Positions 54,820-63,956 of a DNA stretch of 64,000 bases are shown piece by piece. Within the stretch, counting starts at the first letter, position 1. Every line of letters begins with the position of its first letter. The DNA comes from G020353115 sp964640125 (GTDB lineage Bacteria; Bacteroidota; Bacteroidia; Bacteroidales; VadinHA17). The translations under genes were made by a program, and so were the position numbers. Location: the NCBI GenBank assembly GCA_964640125.1, contig CAZXGG010000003.1, positions 1 to 64,000 on the forward strand. The letters are read 5' to 3'. The notes beneath the pieces are model-generated. The model saw nothing but the letters and a program-made list of their open reading frames with translations, did not search any database and had not been told where the DNA came from.

Positions 54820-55923
54820 TTATCTCAATGATACACCCAGTCCTGCAGTGATCAGTGAATAGTCTGCATAAGTATAGTCGGCATGAATGGTAATGACGGT
54901 GAATTTGAGCCGAAAACCTACGTTCAGCCTCGGTTTTGTTGTACTGCCTCCTTTGCTCTTGATTTCAATGTCAATCGGATCTTTCATGACACTGTTATCG
55001 GTTACTTCAAAGTCTGCGGTGAAATCCGGAAAGGGATAATCGCCTTCGAGCGACAGTGTGGTTGTGGCACCGCTGATTCCTGCTCCTCCATAGATTGTAA
55101 TAACGGGTAGATCAGCTGAAAAAAGCAGGTTTACCGTCCACCCATCAACCATCATAATCAGTTCCTGGTTATCGAATTCCTTTGTGAGGGAAGCTGATCT
55201 GTCCCATTCCACTGTTTCAGGAGTAAAATTCAATCCCGAATTCAGGGACAACCGCGTATATCCACCCATCAGGGACATGTTGAAGAAAGGTATCCGCTTC
55301 AGTCCGGGGATCCACTGGCTCAGGCTATGCTTGATTCCGATTCCCCACATGCCTGCTTTTGTTTTTCCGGAAAGGCCGAGCTTGGTCTGTGGCATATAGC
55401 GACCGATTATTTCCGTCTCTTTCACCAGTCCGACACTTGCCTGGATCATGGGTGACAGAAAATAGGAAGAACCCGTACCCTTTGGCATTTCATAGGAAAC
55501 AAGTTCTGTAACGGGAAGTACCCCGTCATCATAGGTATAGGTAATGGTTTGTCCCGTTTCTTTTTTCCCTGCCACTGTCGAAGAAGAAGTTCCTGTAACC
55601 GACGTTGTGAGGTACTCGCTGGTCGGTGCATATTCGAGCTCACTTGCATCAAACGAACGGTGTCCACTCGGAACAAAAGCCATGCTGGCACTGATGGTAA
55701 TGTCGAATCCGAAAAGACTATGCGGTTTTGCAGTGTTATACCATCCCCCGTTAAGATTTGCACCCAGTGCATTCGCGTAGGGCTTAATGTACTCGGTCAA
55801 TAACATGGATGCATCTGCTTTTCCTCCAGCCAGGACTTTACCAATCTCTTCCAGCTGTGCATAAGACATTGTAAATGTACTGCATAGAAAAAATACCAGC
55901 ATTACCTTTTTCATCTGTTTCAT
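54820..55923 (-). CDS. Exported outer-membrane-type protein (DUF6588-like)
   Basis: 367 aa with a signal peptide (VMLVFFLCSTFTMSYAQ). The opening IGKVLAGGKADASMLLTEYI, then YANALGANLNGGWYNTAKPH and GFDITISASMAFVP, is the pattern I associate with DUF6588 proteins. The rest is beta-rich with barrel-like strands (YGGAGISGATTTLSLEGDY) and ends in VSLR. It is probably in the outer membrane; its role is unknown. It is divergent from rarA, with 242 bases between. Confidence 0.7.
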   Translation of the reverse strand: MKQMKKVMLVFFLCSTFTMSYAQLEEIGKVLAGGKADASMLLTEYIKPYANALGANLNGGWYNTAKPHSLFGFDITISASMAFVPSGHRSFDASELEYAPTSEYLTTSVTGTSSSTVAGKKETGQTITYTYDDGVLPVTELVSYEMPKGTGSSYFLSPMIQASVGLVKETEIIGRYMPQTKLGLSGKTKAGMWGIGIKHSLSQWIPGLKRIPFFNMSLMGGYTRLSLNSGLNFTPETVEWDRSASLTKEFDNQELIMMVDGWTVNLLFSADLPVITIYGGAGISGATTTLSLEGDYPFPDFTADFEVTDNSVMKDPIDIEIKSKGGSTTKPRLNVGFRLKFTVITIHADYTYADYSLITAGLGVSLR

Positions 55924-56129
55924 GATTTTTAGATTAAGAGTGATTCCTGGGTATAATTGTGTGTTGATTATTTAAAAGACGGAATTTCTCCCGATTTGGT
56001 TGCTTCGGAAAGATAACATGATCTCCGAGGTGAACATACTTTTATACTTAAAATGATTCATTTTGTTACAAATATTCCATTCCAAAAAGGTTGCAAACCA
56101 CGAAAGATACTGTTTTGCGTAATATCCAT

Positions 56130-56137
56130 TATATTTG
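56130..56137 (+). promoter_or_regulatory. -7 box of the rarA gene
   Basis: TATATTTG (56130-56137) matches TAnnTTTG, 28 bases before the ATG at 56166. No TTTG at the proper -33 distance was seen. Confidence 0.5.
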
Positions 56138-56165
56138 CAGGGAACTGGATCAATAACGTTAGCTG

Positions 56166-57476
56166 ATGTCACCGAACCAACCCCTGGCAGACCGGATGCG
56201 TCCAAAATCGCTTGATGAATTTGTCGGGCAGGAACACCTGGTTGGGAAAAATTCACTGTTGCGGAATTTTATTGAATCGGGCAATATCCCTTCGTTCATC
56301 ATGTGGGGTCCGCCCGGTGTGGGTAAAACCACCCTGGCAAGGATTATTGCCAATCAGCAAAACCGGGCGTTTTACCAGCTGAGTGCAGTACATTCCGGAG
56401 TTAAGGAGGTCAGGGAAACCATAGAAAAAGCGAAAAACCAGCAGTTTTTCGATAAACCCAATCCCATCCTTTTCATTGATGAGATTCACCGTTTCAACAA
56501 ATCGCAGCAGGATTCATTGCTCGGATCTGTTGAGCAGGGGGTTCTTACCCTGATTGGAGCCACAACGGAAAATCCATCGTTCGAAGTGATCTCTCCCCTC
56601 CTCTCCCGTTGTCAGATCTATGTGCTGAAACCACTGGAAAAAAATGATCTCCTGCAATTAATAGATCGTGCTCTTAACCAGGACCCCTACCTGAAAAAAT
56701 TCAGTGTTGTTATCGAGGAGAAGGAAGCCATTCTCAGATTCTCCGGTGGTGATGCAAGAAAATTGTACAATGTTCTGGAACTGGTTATCAATACGGAATC
56801 TGCCAGTCAGGATGAAAAAGAGGGAAAGGATGTCGGATCCATCATCGTGACCAATGAAAAAGTGCAGGCACGGGTACAGGAAAATATTGCATTGTATGAC
56901 AAGAACGGAGAACAGCATTATGATATCATTTCAGCATTCATAAAGTCGATCAGGGGCAGTGATCCCAATGCTGCTGTTTACTGGCTTGCCAGAATGGTTG
57001 AAGGGGGAGAGGATGTCAAGTTCATTGCACGCAGGATGGTTATTCTTGCTGCAGAAGATATCGGTCTTGCCAATCCGAATGCATTGCTCCTGGCTCAAAG
57101 CTGTTTTGAAGCAGTGAACGTGATCGGATGGCCGGAATCGAGAATTATTCTCTCCGAAGCCGCCATTTATCTTGCTACCTCTCCAAAAAGCAATGCTGCT
57201 TACCAGGCTATCAGTGAGGCCCAGTCAGCAGTGCAGGAAGAGGGAGACCTTCCTGTACCCCTGAATTTGAGAAATGCACCTACGAAACTGATGAAGGAAC
57301 TGGGGTACGGTAAGGATTACAAATATGCCCACAGTTACAAGGATAATTTTGTAACGGAAGATTATCTGCCTGAGAAAATTTCAGATAACAAATTCTATGA
57401 CCCCCAAAAAAATCCCAGGGAGGAAGAGATACGACAACATTTGAGGAAATTGTGGGGAAAAAAGTATGGGTACTAA
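56166..57476 (+). CDS. rarA: Replication-associated recombination protein A (AAA+ ATPase)
   Basis: 436 aa, the normal length of RarA/MgsA. Start PLADRMRPKSLDEFVGQEHL, Walker A GPPGVGKTT (about 46-54), Walker B PILFIDEIHRFNKSQQDSLL, sensor-1 LIGATTENPSFEV, and the C-terminal region IKSIRGSDPNAAVYWLARMV, which is diagnostic for the family. It acts at stalled replication forks together with SSB and RecA. It is a single gene with its own promoter box. Confidence 0.95.
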   Translation: MSPNQPLADRMRPKSLDEFVGQEHLVGKNSLLRNFIESGNIPSFIMWGPPGVGKTTLARIIANQQNRAFYQLSAVHSGVKEVRETIEKAKNQQFFDKPNPILFIDEIHRFNKSQQDSLLGSVEQGVLTLIGATTENPSFEVISPLLSRCQIYVLKPLEKNDLLQLIDRALNQDPYLKKFSVVIEEKEAILRFSGGDARKLYNVLELVINTESASQDEKEGKDVGSIIVTNEKVQARVQENIALYDKNGEQHYDIISAFIKSIRGSDPNAAVYWLARMVEGGEDVKFIARRMVILAAEDIGLANPNALLLAQSCFEAVNVIGWPESRIILSEAAIYLATSPKSNAAYQAISEAQSAVQEEGDLPVPLNLRNAPTKLMKELGYGKDYKYAHSYKDNFVTEDYLPEKISDNKFYDPQKNPREEEIRQHLRKLWGKKYGY

Positions 57477-57479
57477 CAA

Positions 57480-57514
57480 GTAAAAAGGAAAAAGTAAAAA
57501 GGAAAAAGTAAGTT
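57480..57514. repeat. 7-bp periodic repeat, five units
   Basis: Units GTAAAAA, GGAAAAA, GTAAAAA, GGAAAAA, GTAAGTT begin four bases after the rarA stop codon. Confidence 0.7.
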
Positions 57515-57736
57515 GGGCGATATTATTTCGGATTTCGAATTTCGGATTTAAAAGAGGGAAGTAAGACTGTTTGATTATGAGACGAAGAGACAGAATCTCA
57601 TTACGCGTCACTCGTCACTTACTTCACGTAGTACCAGGATTTTTAAACCATTAACTTTTAACCCCGCTTTCAGCGGGATAAATTCGACTAGATAATTTCA
57701 GTTCGCTAATCCGCCCCTGAAATTATAGTCTCATTT

Positions 57737-57771
57737 ACTTATCAACTTATAACTTATAACATTTTAACTAT
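57737..57771. repeat. 7-bp periodic repeat, five units
   Basis: Units ACTTATC, AACTTAT, AACTTAT, AACATTT, TAACTAT, leading into the kdsA promoter box. Confidence 0.6.
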
Positions 57772-57790
57772 ATTTGAATCTCAGAAAAGC

Positions 57791-58600
57791 ATGATTGAGA
57801 CCATTCCATATATTAAGCATACCGAAGGAAACAATTTCTTCCTCATTGCCGGACCCTGTGTTGTGGAGAGTGAGAAACTTGTTTTTTCTGTTGCCGAGCA
57901 GGCTTTGGAAATTGCTGACCGGCTTAAGGTGCCCTATATTTTCAAATCCTCGTATAAGAAAGCCAATCGATCAAGGATTGATTCGTTTTCCGGTATCGGT
58001 GATGAAAAAGCATTGAAGATCCTGGGTCGTGTCAGAAGTGAGTTGGAACTACCCATACTTACCGATATCCATTCGGTTGATGAAGCGGCGATGGCTGCAG
58101 AGTTTGTCGATATTCTCCAGATCCCTGCTTTCCTTTGCAGGCAGACCGAACTATTGATTGCTGCAGCAAAAACCGGAAAGGTAATAAACATCAAGAAAGG
58201 CCAGTTCCTTGCAGCTTCTGCCATGCAATTCGCTGCTGAAAAAGTAACTGATTCGGGAAACAACCGGATCATGCTGACAGAGCGGGGAACCATGTTTGGT
58301 TACCAGGATCTGATTGTTGACTTCAGGAATATTGTGGAGATGCAGAAAATCGGATTTCCGGTTGTGCTCGATATTACGCACTCGTTACAGCAACCGAATC
58401 AGAATAGCGGAGTGTCAGGGGGAAGACCAGAGCACATTGAAACCATAGGGCTGGCTGGAATTGCCGTTGGTGTGGATGGTATATTCATCGAAACACACCC
58501 TGATCCTGCTTTGGCAAAATCGGATGGTGCAAACATGCTGCCGTTGCATGAGCTACAGGAATTGCTGGAAAAAATGGTACGCCTGCGTACTGCTCTTTGA
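57791..58600 (+). CDS. kdsA: 3-deoxy-8-phosphooctulonate synthase
   Basis: 269 aa, the expected length. It joins phosphoenolpyruvate and arabinose 5-phosphate to Kdo 8-phosphate for lipopolysaccharide. Motifs: LIAGPCVVESEKL, VPYIFKSSYKKANRS, LPILTDIHSVDEA, LQIPAFLCRQTELL, NIKKGQFLA and DITHSLQQPN. The NIKKGQFLA and LCRQT segments contact the substrates. Few other lipopolysaccharide genes are in the window, so it stands alone here. Confidence 0.96.
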   Translation: MIETIPYIKHTEGNNFFLIAGPCVVESEKLVFSVAEQALEIADRLKVPYIFKSSYKKANRSRIDSFSGIGDEKALKILGRVRSELELPILTDIHSVDEAAMAAEFVDILQIPAFLCRQTELLIAAAKTGKVINIKKGQFLAASAMQFAAEKVTDSGNNRIMLTERGTMFGYQDLIVDFRNIVEMQKIGFPVVLDITHSLQQPNQNSGVSGGRPEHIETIGLAGIAVGVDGIFIETHPDPALAKSDGANMLPLHELQELLEKMVRLRTAL

Positions 58601-58658
58601 GGTAATTAACATTTTTATACATTCAATCTTTCTTTAACTAATCTTTAAAACAATTGCT

Positions 58659-59381
58659 ATGAAAAAATGCTTTGCTTTACTAACTGGCTTACTCTTAGTA
58701 TCATTTGCAGGTTCGCTGGTTGCACAGGACCTGGATGAGATCCTTTCCAACCACTTTGAGGCCATTGGTCAGAATAAGGTACTAAAAGTCAATACAATGA
58801 CAATGAAAGGTAAAATCCTTCAGCAGGGGATGGAATTGCCCATCATGTTACAGATGAAGAGACCGGATAAGGTGCGAATGGAAGCTTCCGTTCAGGGACA
58901 GAAAATCATTACCAGCTTTGATGGCGAAAACGGATGGCAAATTAATCCCATGATGGGATCACTTGATCCACAGGATCTGGGACCGGATCAGGTAAAAGAG
59001 ATGAAATCGATGGGTGATATGGATGGCGATCTGTACGATTACGCTGCAAAAGGACACCAGCTGGAATTGATCGGTGAGGAAGAGATGGAAGGAACACCAA
59101 CCTACAAGGTAAAACTTACGAAAAAAGACGGGGACAGAGTCGTATATTATTTTGATGCTGAATCCTATGTCATCCTTAAAATCGAAACAACCAGTACCAT
59201 TCAGGGTGTTGAACAGACCTTTGAACAATTTCCCGGAAATTACAAAATGGTTGAAGGAATGGCCATGCCATTCAACATTTCAAGTGCTTACCAGGGCCAG
59301 ACAATAATGGAGATTGTAATCGATACAGTTGAGATCGATCAGGAGATGCCCGACAGCCTCTTTGTCCGTCCTGTGAAATAA
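58659..59381 (+). CDS. LolA-like outer-membrane lipoprotein-sorting-type protein
   Basis: 240 aa with a signal peptide (LLTGLLLVSFAGSLVAQ). The mature protein has the LolA/LolB-type half-barrel pattern: DLDEILSNHFEAIGQNKVLK, strands with MTMKGKILQQGMELPIMLQM, then VRMEASVQGQKIITSFDGENG. It is a periplasmic carrier-like protein; it need not be true LolA, since this fold serves many lipid-binding proteins. It precedes the sortilin-like gene by 67 bases on the same strand and may be co-transcribed. Confidence 0.75.
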   Translation: MKKCFALLTGLLLVSFAGSLVAQDLDEILSNHFEAIGQNKVLKVNTMTMKGKILQQGMELPIMLQMKRPDKVRMEASVQGQKIITSFDGENGWQINPMMGSLDPQDLGPDQVKEMKSMGDMDGDLYDYAAKGHQLELIGEEEMEGTPTYKVKLTKKDGDRVVYYFDAESYVILKIETTSTIQGVEQTFEQFPGNYKMVEGMAMPFNISSAYQGQTIMEIVIDTVEIDQEMPDSLFVRPVK

Positions 59382-59448
59382 AGAAAACAGGAATACGAAC
59401 ATTTTTTGTTTGGTTTTACCGAACCGATTTACTAAAAACACATAAAAA

Positions 59449-62400
59449 ATGAAATGCTCTATCCGTCATCTTTCCCGGATGGCTCTGATATTGATTTTTT
59501 TGAGTCATTCAGATGGGATGCTTATTGCCCAGCAAAAAATATCACTCACCTCTTCTACCATTGAAGCCATTGAAGCCAGGCATATTGGTCCGGCAACCAT
59601 GAGTGGCAGAATATCCGCCTTGGATGCGGTAGTGGAAGATCCAAGGATCATCTATGTTGGATCTGCCGGCGGTGGTGTATGGAAAAGTTTCAATGGCGGC
59701 ACTAAATTCAAGCCGATATTCGATAAGTACAATCAGTGCATTGGTGCGATCACTATTGACCAGCAGCATCCGGATACGGTATGGGTAGGTACCGGTGAAC
59801 CGTGGACCAGGAATAGTGTCTCTGTAGGTGATGGAATTTATCGGACAACCGATGGAGGCGATAACTGGAAAAAGATGGGTCTTGAAAAAACGGAACGCAT
59901 TGCACGCATCGTAATTCATCCGGAAAATTCTGATATACTGTGGGTTGCTGCATTAGGACACCTCTGGAACAGCAATGAAGAACGGGGAGTATATAAGACA
60001 TCGGATGGAGGAAAAACCTGGGTGAAATTGCTTTATATCGATGAAAATACCGGTTGTGCAGATATCGCAGTTGATCCCCAAAATCCGGAAATACTTTATG
60101 CCGGGATGTGGGATTTCAGGAGACAACCCTGGACCTTTCGCTCCGGCGGACCGGGGTCGGGATTATACAAAACAACGGATGGAGGGGAGACATGGGACCG
60201 CCTGACCAACGGGTTACCGGAAGGTGAATTGGGACGGATTGCCGTGACCGTTTCACCCGTTACCCCCAATCTGGTCTATGCACTGGTGGAATCAAAAGAG
60301 TCTGCCCTTTACCGGTCGCTTGACAGCGGAGAGTCGTGGGAAAAAATGAATACGACCATTCCTGTCCAGGAACGCCCATTCTATTTTTCTTTAATCGTCG
60401 CTGATCCTGTTGATACAAACCGGATCTATAAACCCAGTTTCGATCTGAATGTAAGCGAAAACGGGGGGAAGAACTTTCGGATTGCATACATTGCCGGGGG
60501 AAATGTACATTCGGACCTGCATGCATTCTGGGTTGGCAAGAAAGACAATAACCTGCTCTATGTAGGAACCGATGGTGGAGTTTATGTATCACGGGATAAG
60601 GGCAGTTCATGGAGTATAATCAGAAACCTTCCTGTTTCACAGTTTTATCACGTGAGCGTTGACCTCGAAAAACCTTACCATGTATATGGAGGATTGCAGG
60701 ACAACGGTTCCTGGAAAGGACCCTCAGAAAAAGCAGGTGGGATATCGAATGCTGCTTGGGTTCCAATCGGTATGGGTGATGGATTTTATATGTTTCCCGA
60801 TCTCTATGATAAAGATATTGTCTACTGGCAGGCCCAGGGAGGAATGTTTGGACGGTACCATAAAAATACAGGTGAAATAAAATTCATTGCTCCTGCCCCG
60901 GATGAAACAACGGATGAGCTAAGGTTTAACTGGAATGCTGCTGTTGCTTTCAGCCCGACCCATGATGTTATGTATGTGGGTGGGCAGTATCTTTTTCAGT
61001 CAAAGGACAAAGGAGATACATGGAAAAGGATATCACCGGATCTTACAACCAACGACCCTGAGAAGCAGAGACAATTTGAAACGGGAGGGCTTACACTTGA
61101 TAATTCAACTGCTGAGAACCATTGTACCATCTTTGCTATTGAGGAATCACCAAAAAATCCGTCGGTTATCTGGGCAGGTGCTGATGATGGCAATCTTCAG
61201 GTTACACGCGATGAAGGGAAATCATGGTCCAATGTAACACCCAACGTTCCCGGCTTACCGGAATATACCTGGTGTTCATTCGTTTATGCCAGCACGTTTG
61301 CTGAGGGAACAGCGTTCGTTACCTTTGACGGACACCGAACCGGGGATATGACACCCTATCTTTATAAGACTACCGATTTTGGCAAAACCTGGAAATCGCT
61401 GATTGATGAAAACGTGAAAGGATATTGCCATACGGTCCATCAGGACCTGGTAAATCCCAACCTGGTCTTCCTGGGTACTGAGTTTGGATTGTTTGTGACA
61501 TTCGATGACGGAGAACAATGGATTCAAATGAAGGGAAATATACCCAACGTATCGATCAGGGATATGGTAATCCATCCGCGTGAACATGATCTTGTACTGG
61601 CAACACATGGCAGGGGAGTATTCATCGTTGATGACGTTACTCCCCTAAGGATGGTCACGGAAGAATTGTTGCAGGAGGATGTTGCCTTCCTGGAATCTCA
61701 ACCATTCGTCATCAAGCCTATCCAGATAGGGCAGGCTTTCCCCGGAGATGATGAATTTAGCGGGGATAATCCCCCGGATGTTGCAATGCCGGCATCAGCA
61801 ACCATTACCTACTACCTGAAGAGACGGCATGTATTCGGGGATATGTACCTTGAGGTATATGATTCGGAAGGGATCTTGCTAAGCACAATCCCGGCAGGTA
61901 AACGGAAAGGGATCAACCGTGTTCCATGGTCAGTAATGAAAAAGCCACCCAATGTACCATCATCTCCTTCATTAGCGCAATTCGCTCTTTTCGGACCCTA
62001 CTATAACCCTGGTGAATACAGGATTAAACTCGTTAAAGGAGATGAATCCTATGAAGGATCACTGGTCCTCAAATACGATGAAGATTCACCCCATTCATTG
62101 GCTGACCGTCAATTGAATCAGGAAATGGTAAATAAAGGATATAACCTGCTTGAAGAGCTTGCTTTTGTAGACCGGAAAGCAACATTTGTTATGGAGAAGG
62201 CGAGAGGTCTGGGAGCCAGTGATCAACTTAAAAAGTCAATCAAGCAGGACCTGAATAACCTTGCTGATACACTGGAGGGATTGCATCAGCAGATGGTGGC
62301 AACCAAAATGGGTGGAATTACCGGCGAAGAATTATTGCGTGAAAAGATTACTATGCTCTATGCCTCTTCCATTCTGTATCAGGGAAAGCCATCTCAGACG

Positions 62401-62571
62401 GTAATCGATGGTCTTGACTTTTATACTGGTGAAGTAGAGCGGATGGACAATGAAATAGAGGAGGTCCTTAAGGATGGCCTGGCAAAGGTAAATGCTAAAC
62501 TGGAAAAAGCCGGATCCGAACCAATAGAGGTCCTTACACGAGAGCAATACCTGAAAGAATCAAAGGAATAA
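59449..62571 (+). CDS. Sortilin/BNR-repeat beta-propeller protein
   Basis: 1040 aa with a signal peptide. The N-terminal 700 residues are a large propeller of BNR/YVTN-type repeats (YKTSDGGKTWVKL, YKTTDGGETWDRL, YRSLDSGESWEKM, YKTTDFGKTWKSL) like the VPS10/sortilin N-terminal domain. The C-terminal part (from about 750) has a beta-sandwich (ATITYYLKRRHVFGDMYLEV) and a helical tail with LNQEMVNKGYNLLEEL. Proteins of this type are exported in Bacteroidota; activity is unknown. A glycosidase label from BNR repeats alone would not be justified, because no sialidase catalytic residues are evident. Confidence 0.85.
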   Translation: MKCSIRHLSRMALILIFLSHSDGMLIAQQKISLTSSTIEAIEARHIGPATMSGRISALDAVVEDPRIIYVGSAGGGVWKSFNGGTKFKPIFDKYNQCIGAITIDQQHPDTVWVGTGEPWTRNSVSVGDGIYRTTDGGDNWKKMGLEKTERIARIVIHPENSDILWVAALGHLWNSNEERGVYKTSDGGKTWVKLLYIDENTGCADIAVDPQNPEILYAGMWDFRRQPWTFRSGGPGSGLYKTTDGGETWDRLTNGLPEGELGRIAVTVSPVTPNLVYALVESKESALYRSLDSGESWEKMNTTIPVQERPFYFSLIVADPVDTNRIYKPSFDLNVSENGGKNFRIAYIAGGNVHSDLHAFWVGKKDNNLLYVGTDGGVYVSRDKGSSWSIIRNLPVSQFYHVSVDLEKPYHVYGGLQDNGSWKGPSEKAGGISNAAWVPIGMGDGFYMFPDLYDKDIVYWQAQGGMFGRYHKNTGEIKFIAPAPDETTDELRFNWNAAVAFSPTHDVMYVGGQYLFQSKDKGDTWKRISPDLTTNDPEKQRQFETGGLTLDNSTAENHCTIFAIEESPKNPSVIWAGADDGNLQVTRDEGKSWSNVTPNVPGLPEYTWCSFVYASTFAEGTAFVTFDGHRTGDMTPYLYKTTDFGKTWKSLIDENVKGYCHTVHQDLVNPNLVFLGTEFGLFVTFDDGEQWIQMKGNIPNVSIRDMVIHPREHDLVLATHGRGVFIVDDVTPLRMVTEELLQEDVAFLESQPFVIKPIQIGQAFPGDDEFSGDNPPDVAMPASATITYYLKRRHVFGDMYLEVYDSEGILLSTIPAGKRKGINRVPWSVMKKPPNVPSSPSLAQFALFGPYYNPGEYRIKLVKGDESYEGSLVLKYDEDSPHSLADRQLNQEMVNKGYNLLEELAFVDRKATFVMEKARGLGASDQLKKSIKQDLNNLADTLEGLHQQMVATKMGGITGEELLREKITMLYASSILYQGKPSQTVIDGLDFYTGEVERMDNEIEEVLKDGLAKVNAKLEKAGSEPIEVLTREQYLKESKE

Positions 62572-62605
62572 TCTGGGATTAGTAAACGGTCATTTGATAA
62601 GAAAA

Positions 62606-63020
62606 GAGCAGGCCTGTAAGCCGGGTTCTGTATCCTGATGCGTTGTCTGAAACAGACGGTCATCAGGATTTCTATCATTTATCTGGTCACGCAGTTGCCT
62701 GCGTGATCGATCGACCTACCCCCCGGCATCGGACGGGCTACCCTCAAATGCCGGTATACATGGTCTTTCAACCCAGGAGATGAACGGCTGCCCCGGTCAC
62801 CCGGAACACCGGTGAGCTCTTACCTCGCCTTTTCACCCTTACCCGCCAGCTGGCGGACGGTTATTTTCTGTTCCATTACTATACCCTTACGGATATCTTC
62901 CCGTTAGGAAGCCTGGTGCCCTGTGTTGCCCGGACTTTCCTCTACTCCGCTTCCCTGTTCATGTACCAGCCTAAGGCAGGACATGCAGGGTTGGCGGAAC
63001 AGCGATAGAACGGCCTGCTC
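62606..63020 (-). ncRNA. rnpB: RNase P RNA, bacterial class A
   Basis: On the minus strand the RNA begins GAGCAGGCCG and ends GGCCTGCTC, which pair as helix P1. The conserved 5' core GAGGAAAGTCCGGGC (reverse of 62928-62942), the P11-P12 region with GGTAAGGGTGAAA, and the 3' core ACAGAACCCGGCTTACAGGCC are all present. Length is about 415 nt. Palindrome CCGCCAGCTGGCGG (62845-62858) fills the P12 position. It cleaves tRNA leaders. The TATCTTTG box lies directly upstream. Confidence 0.95.
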
Positions 63021-63025
63021 AAATG

Positions 63026-63033
63026 CAAAGATA
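63026..63033 (-). promoter_or_regulatory. -7 box of rnpB
   Basis: CAAAGATA on the plus strand reads TATCTTTG on the minus strand, an exact TAnnTTTG match 6 bases from the inferred 5' end of the RNA. This fits the phylum's -7 element. Confidence 0.7.
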
Positions 63034-63226
63034 ATAAAAGATCGGTTAACGGTATTCGGTTACGAAGCCCGCCCTGTGAAATACTGTTCTGCTAAACAAA
63101 TTCAAAGCTGATGGTAATTGAAATTTGAGTATTGTCATTTATTTGAGATTTGTTTCTTGTTCATTGTAATTTTTTAAATCTCACCTTCTATTGATCCGGA
63201 TCTACAAGTAAGACCCTTACTTAGAA

Positions 63227-63835
63227 TCACTTGATTATTACCAGTGTTGCTCCATATCCATACTCTTTAAAGGAAGCATCCTGAAACGTTAGACTGGGGT
63301 AATCGCTTTCCAGTTTTTTGCGTATTTCATATTTTAACTTTCCTTCCCCTCTTCCATGGATAAAGACGATTTTTTTCTGTCTGTTCCGTATGGCTCCATT
63401 CAGGGCTGTGGTAAACCGTGCCATCTGGGCTTCAAGGATCTCACCAGCTGTGAGGTTTTCGTGGTTGAGCAGGATATGCTGAATGTGCAGATCGACCTCT
63501 TCAATAACAATGGTCGGTTTTATTTTTTTGTCTTTCAGCTTGTTAGCACCTATGACCTTCTCCTTTTTGTCCAGGTAGTCAGCAAGCGTTCGTTTCTTTT
63601 TTTCGGTTGCTTCTATATTTTCTGCTTTTACTTTTCCCGCTTCAGGTTCAGGCTCTTTCCCTCCCCTTTCATCAAAATCCTCGGGTTTAGCATGCACAAC
63701 AATGACTTCTTTCTTCAATACCGGGAATTCAAAACCATTTTCCGTTAACACCCTCACCATCTCTTCATTCATGAATTCCGTAATGATACCCCCTCCTGTT
63801 TCATTCAGGAACCTGACCCTGTCTCCTATTTTCAT
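63227..63835 (-). CDS. Smr/DUF2027-type protein
   Basis: 202 aa. The N-terminus MKIGDRVRFLNETGGGIITE fits the DUF2027 beta domain of Bacteroidota MutS2-like Smr proteins. A charged linker (about 55-105) follows. The C-terminus is an Smr domain with VDLHI and IVFIHGRGEGKLKYEIRKK, where the HGxG loop is the nuclease-like motif. Many DUF2027-Smr proteins of this phylum are longer, over 300 aa, so this is a short version. Its nuclease activity is inferred, not shown. It lies next to the rnpB promoter side. Confidence 0.8.
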   Translation of the reverse strand: MKIGDRVRFLNETGGGIITEFMNEEMVRVLTENGFEFPVLKKEVIVVHAKPEDFDERGGKEPEPEAGKVKAENIEATEKKKRTLADYLDKKEKVIGANKLKDKKIKPTIVIEEVDLHIQHILLNHENLTAGEILEAQMARFTTALNGAIRNRQKKIVFIHGRGEGKLKYEIRKKLESDYPSLTFQDASFKEYGYGATLVIIK

Positions 63836-63862
63836 CGGTTATATGGCTTTTGGTTTCTCATT

Positions 63863-63883
63863 ACTGCATACTGCATACTGGAG
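63863..63883. repeat. 7-bp periodic repeat, three units
   Basis: ACTGCAT, ACTGCAT, ACTGGAG in the spacer upstream of the Smr gene. Confidence 0.45.
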
Positions 63884-63919
63884 ACTTTGATTTTTTTTCA
63901 ATCCCCCTGTAAAATTAAT

Positions 63920-63927
63920 TATTTTTG
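63920..63927 (+). promoter_or_regulatory. -7 box for the gene leaving the window
   Basis: TATTTTTG matches TAnnTTTG, 30 bases before the ATG at 63957. Confidence 0.4.
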
Positions 63928-63956
63928 TGCCAATATCCCGTTCAGGATTATCAGAG

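Larger units (their letters stand above)
57477..57790. other. Intergenic spacer rich in 7-bp repeats and palindromes
   Basis: No gene. It contains 7-bp repeats at 57480-57514 and 57737-57771, the palindrome CCCGCTTTCAGCGGG (57663-57677), and an inverted repeat ATAATTTCAG (57692-57701) with CTGAAATTAT (57717-57726). It also has the -7 box TATATTTG at 57769-57776 for kdsA, 14 bases before the ATG. Confidence 0.6.

Noticed and set aside
59449..62571. Sialidase
   Set aside because: BNR-like repeats are present but no sialidase catalytic arginine triad or nucleophile region could be recognised; a sortilin-type propeller fits better.
62845..62858. Palindrome CCGCCAGCTGGCGG inside rnpB as a repeat insertion
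   Set aside because: It lies exactly where helix P12 belongs, so a normal RNA helix explains it without an insertion.
62923..63111. 62-codon open frame over the RNase P RNA
   Set aside because: The region is a structural RNA with conserved class A cores; the frame is chance.
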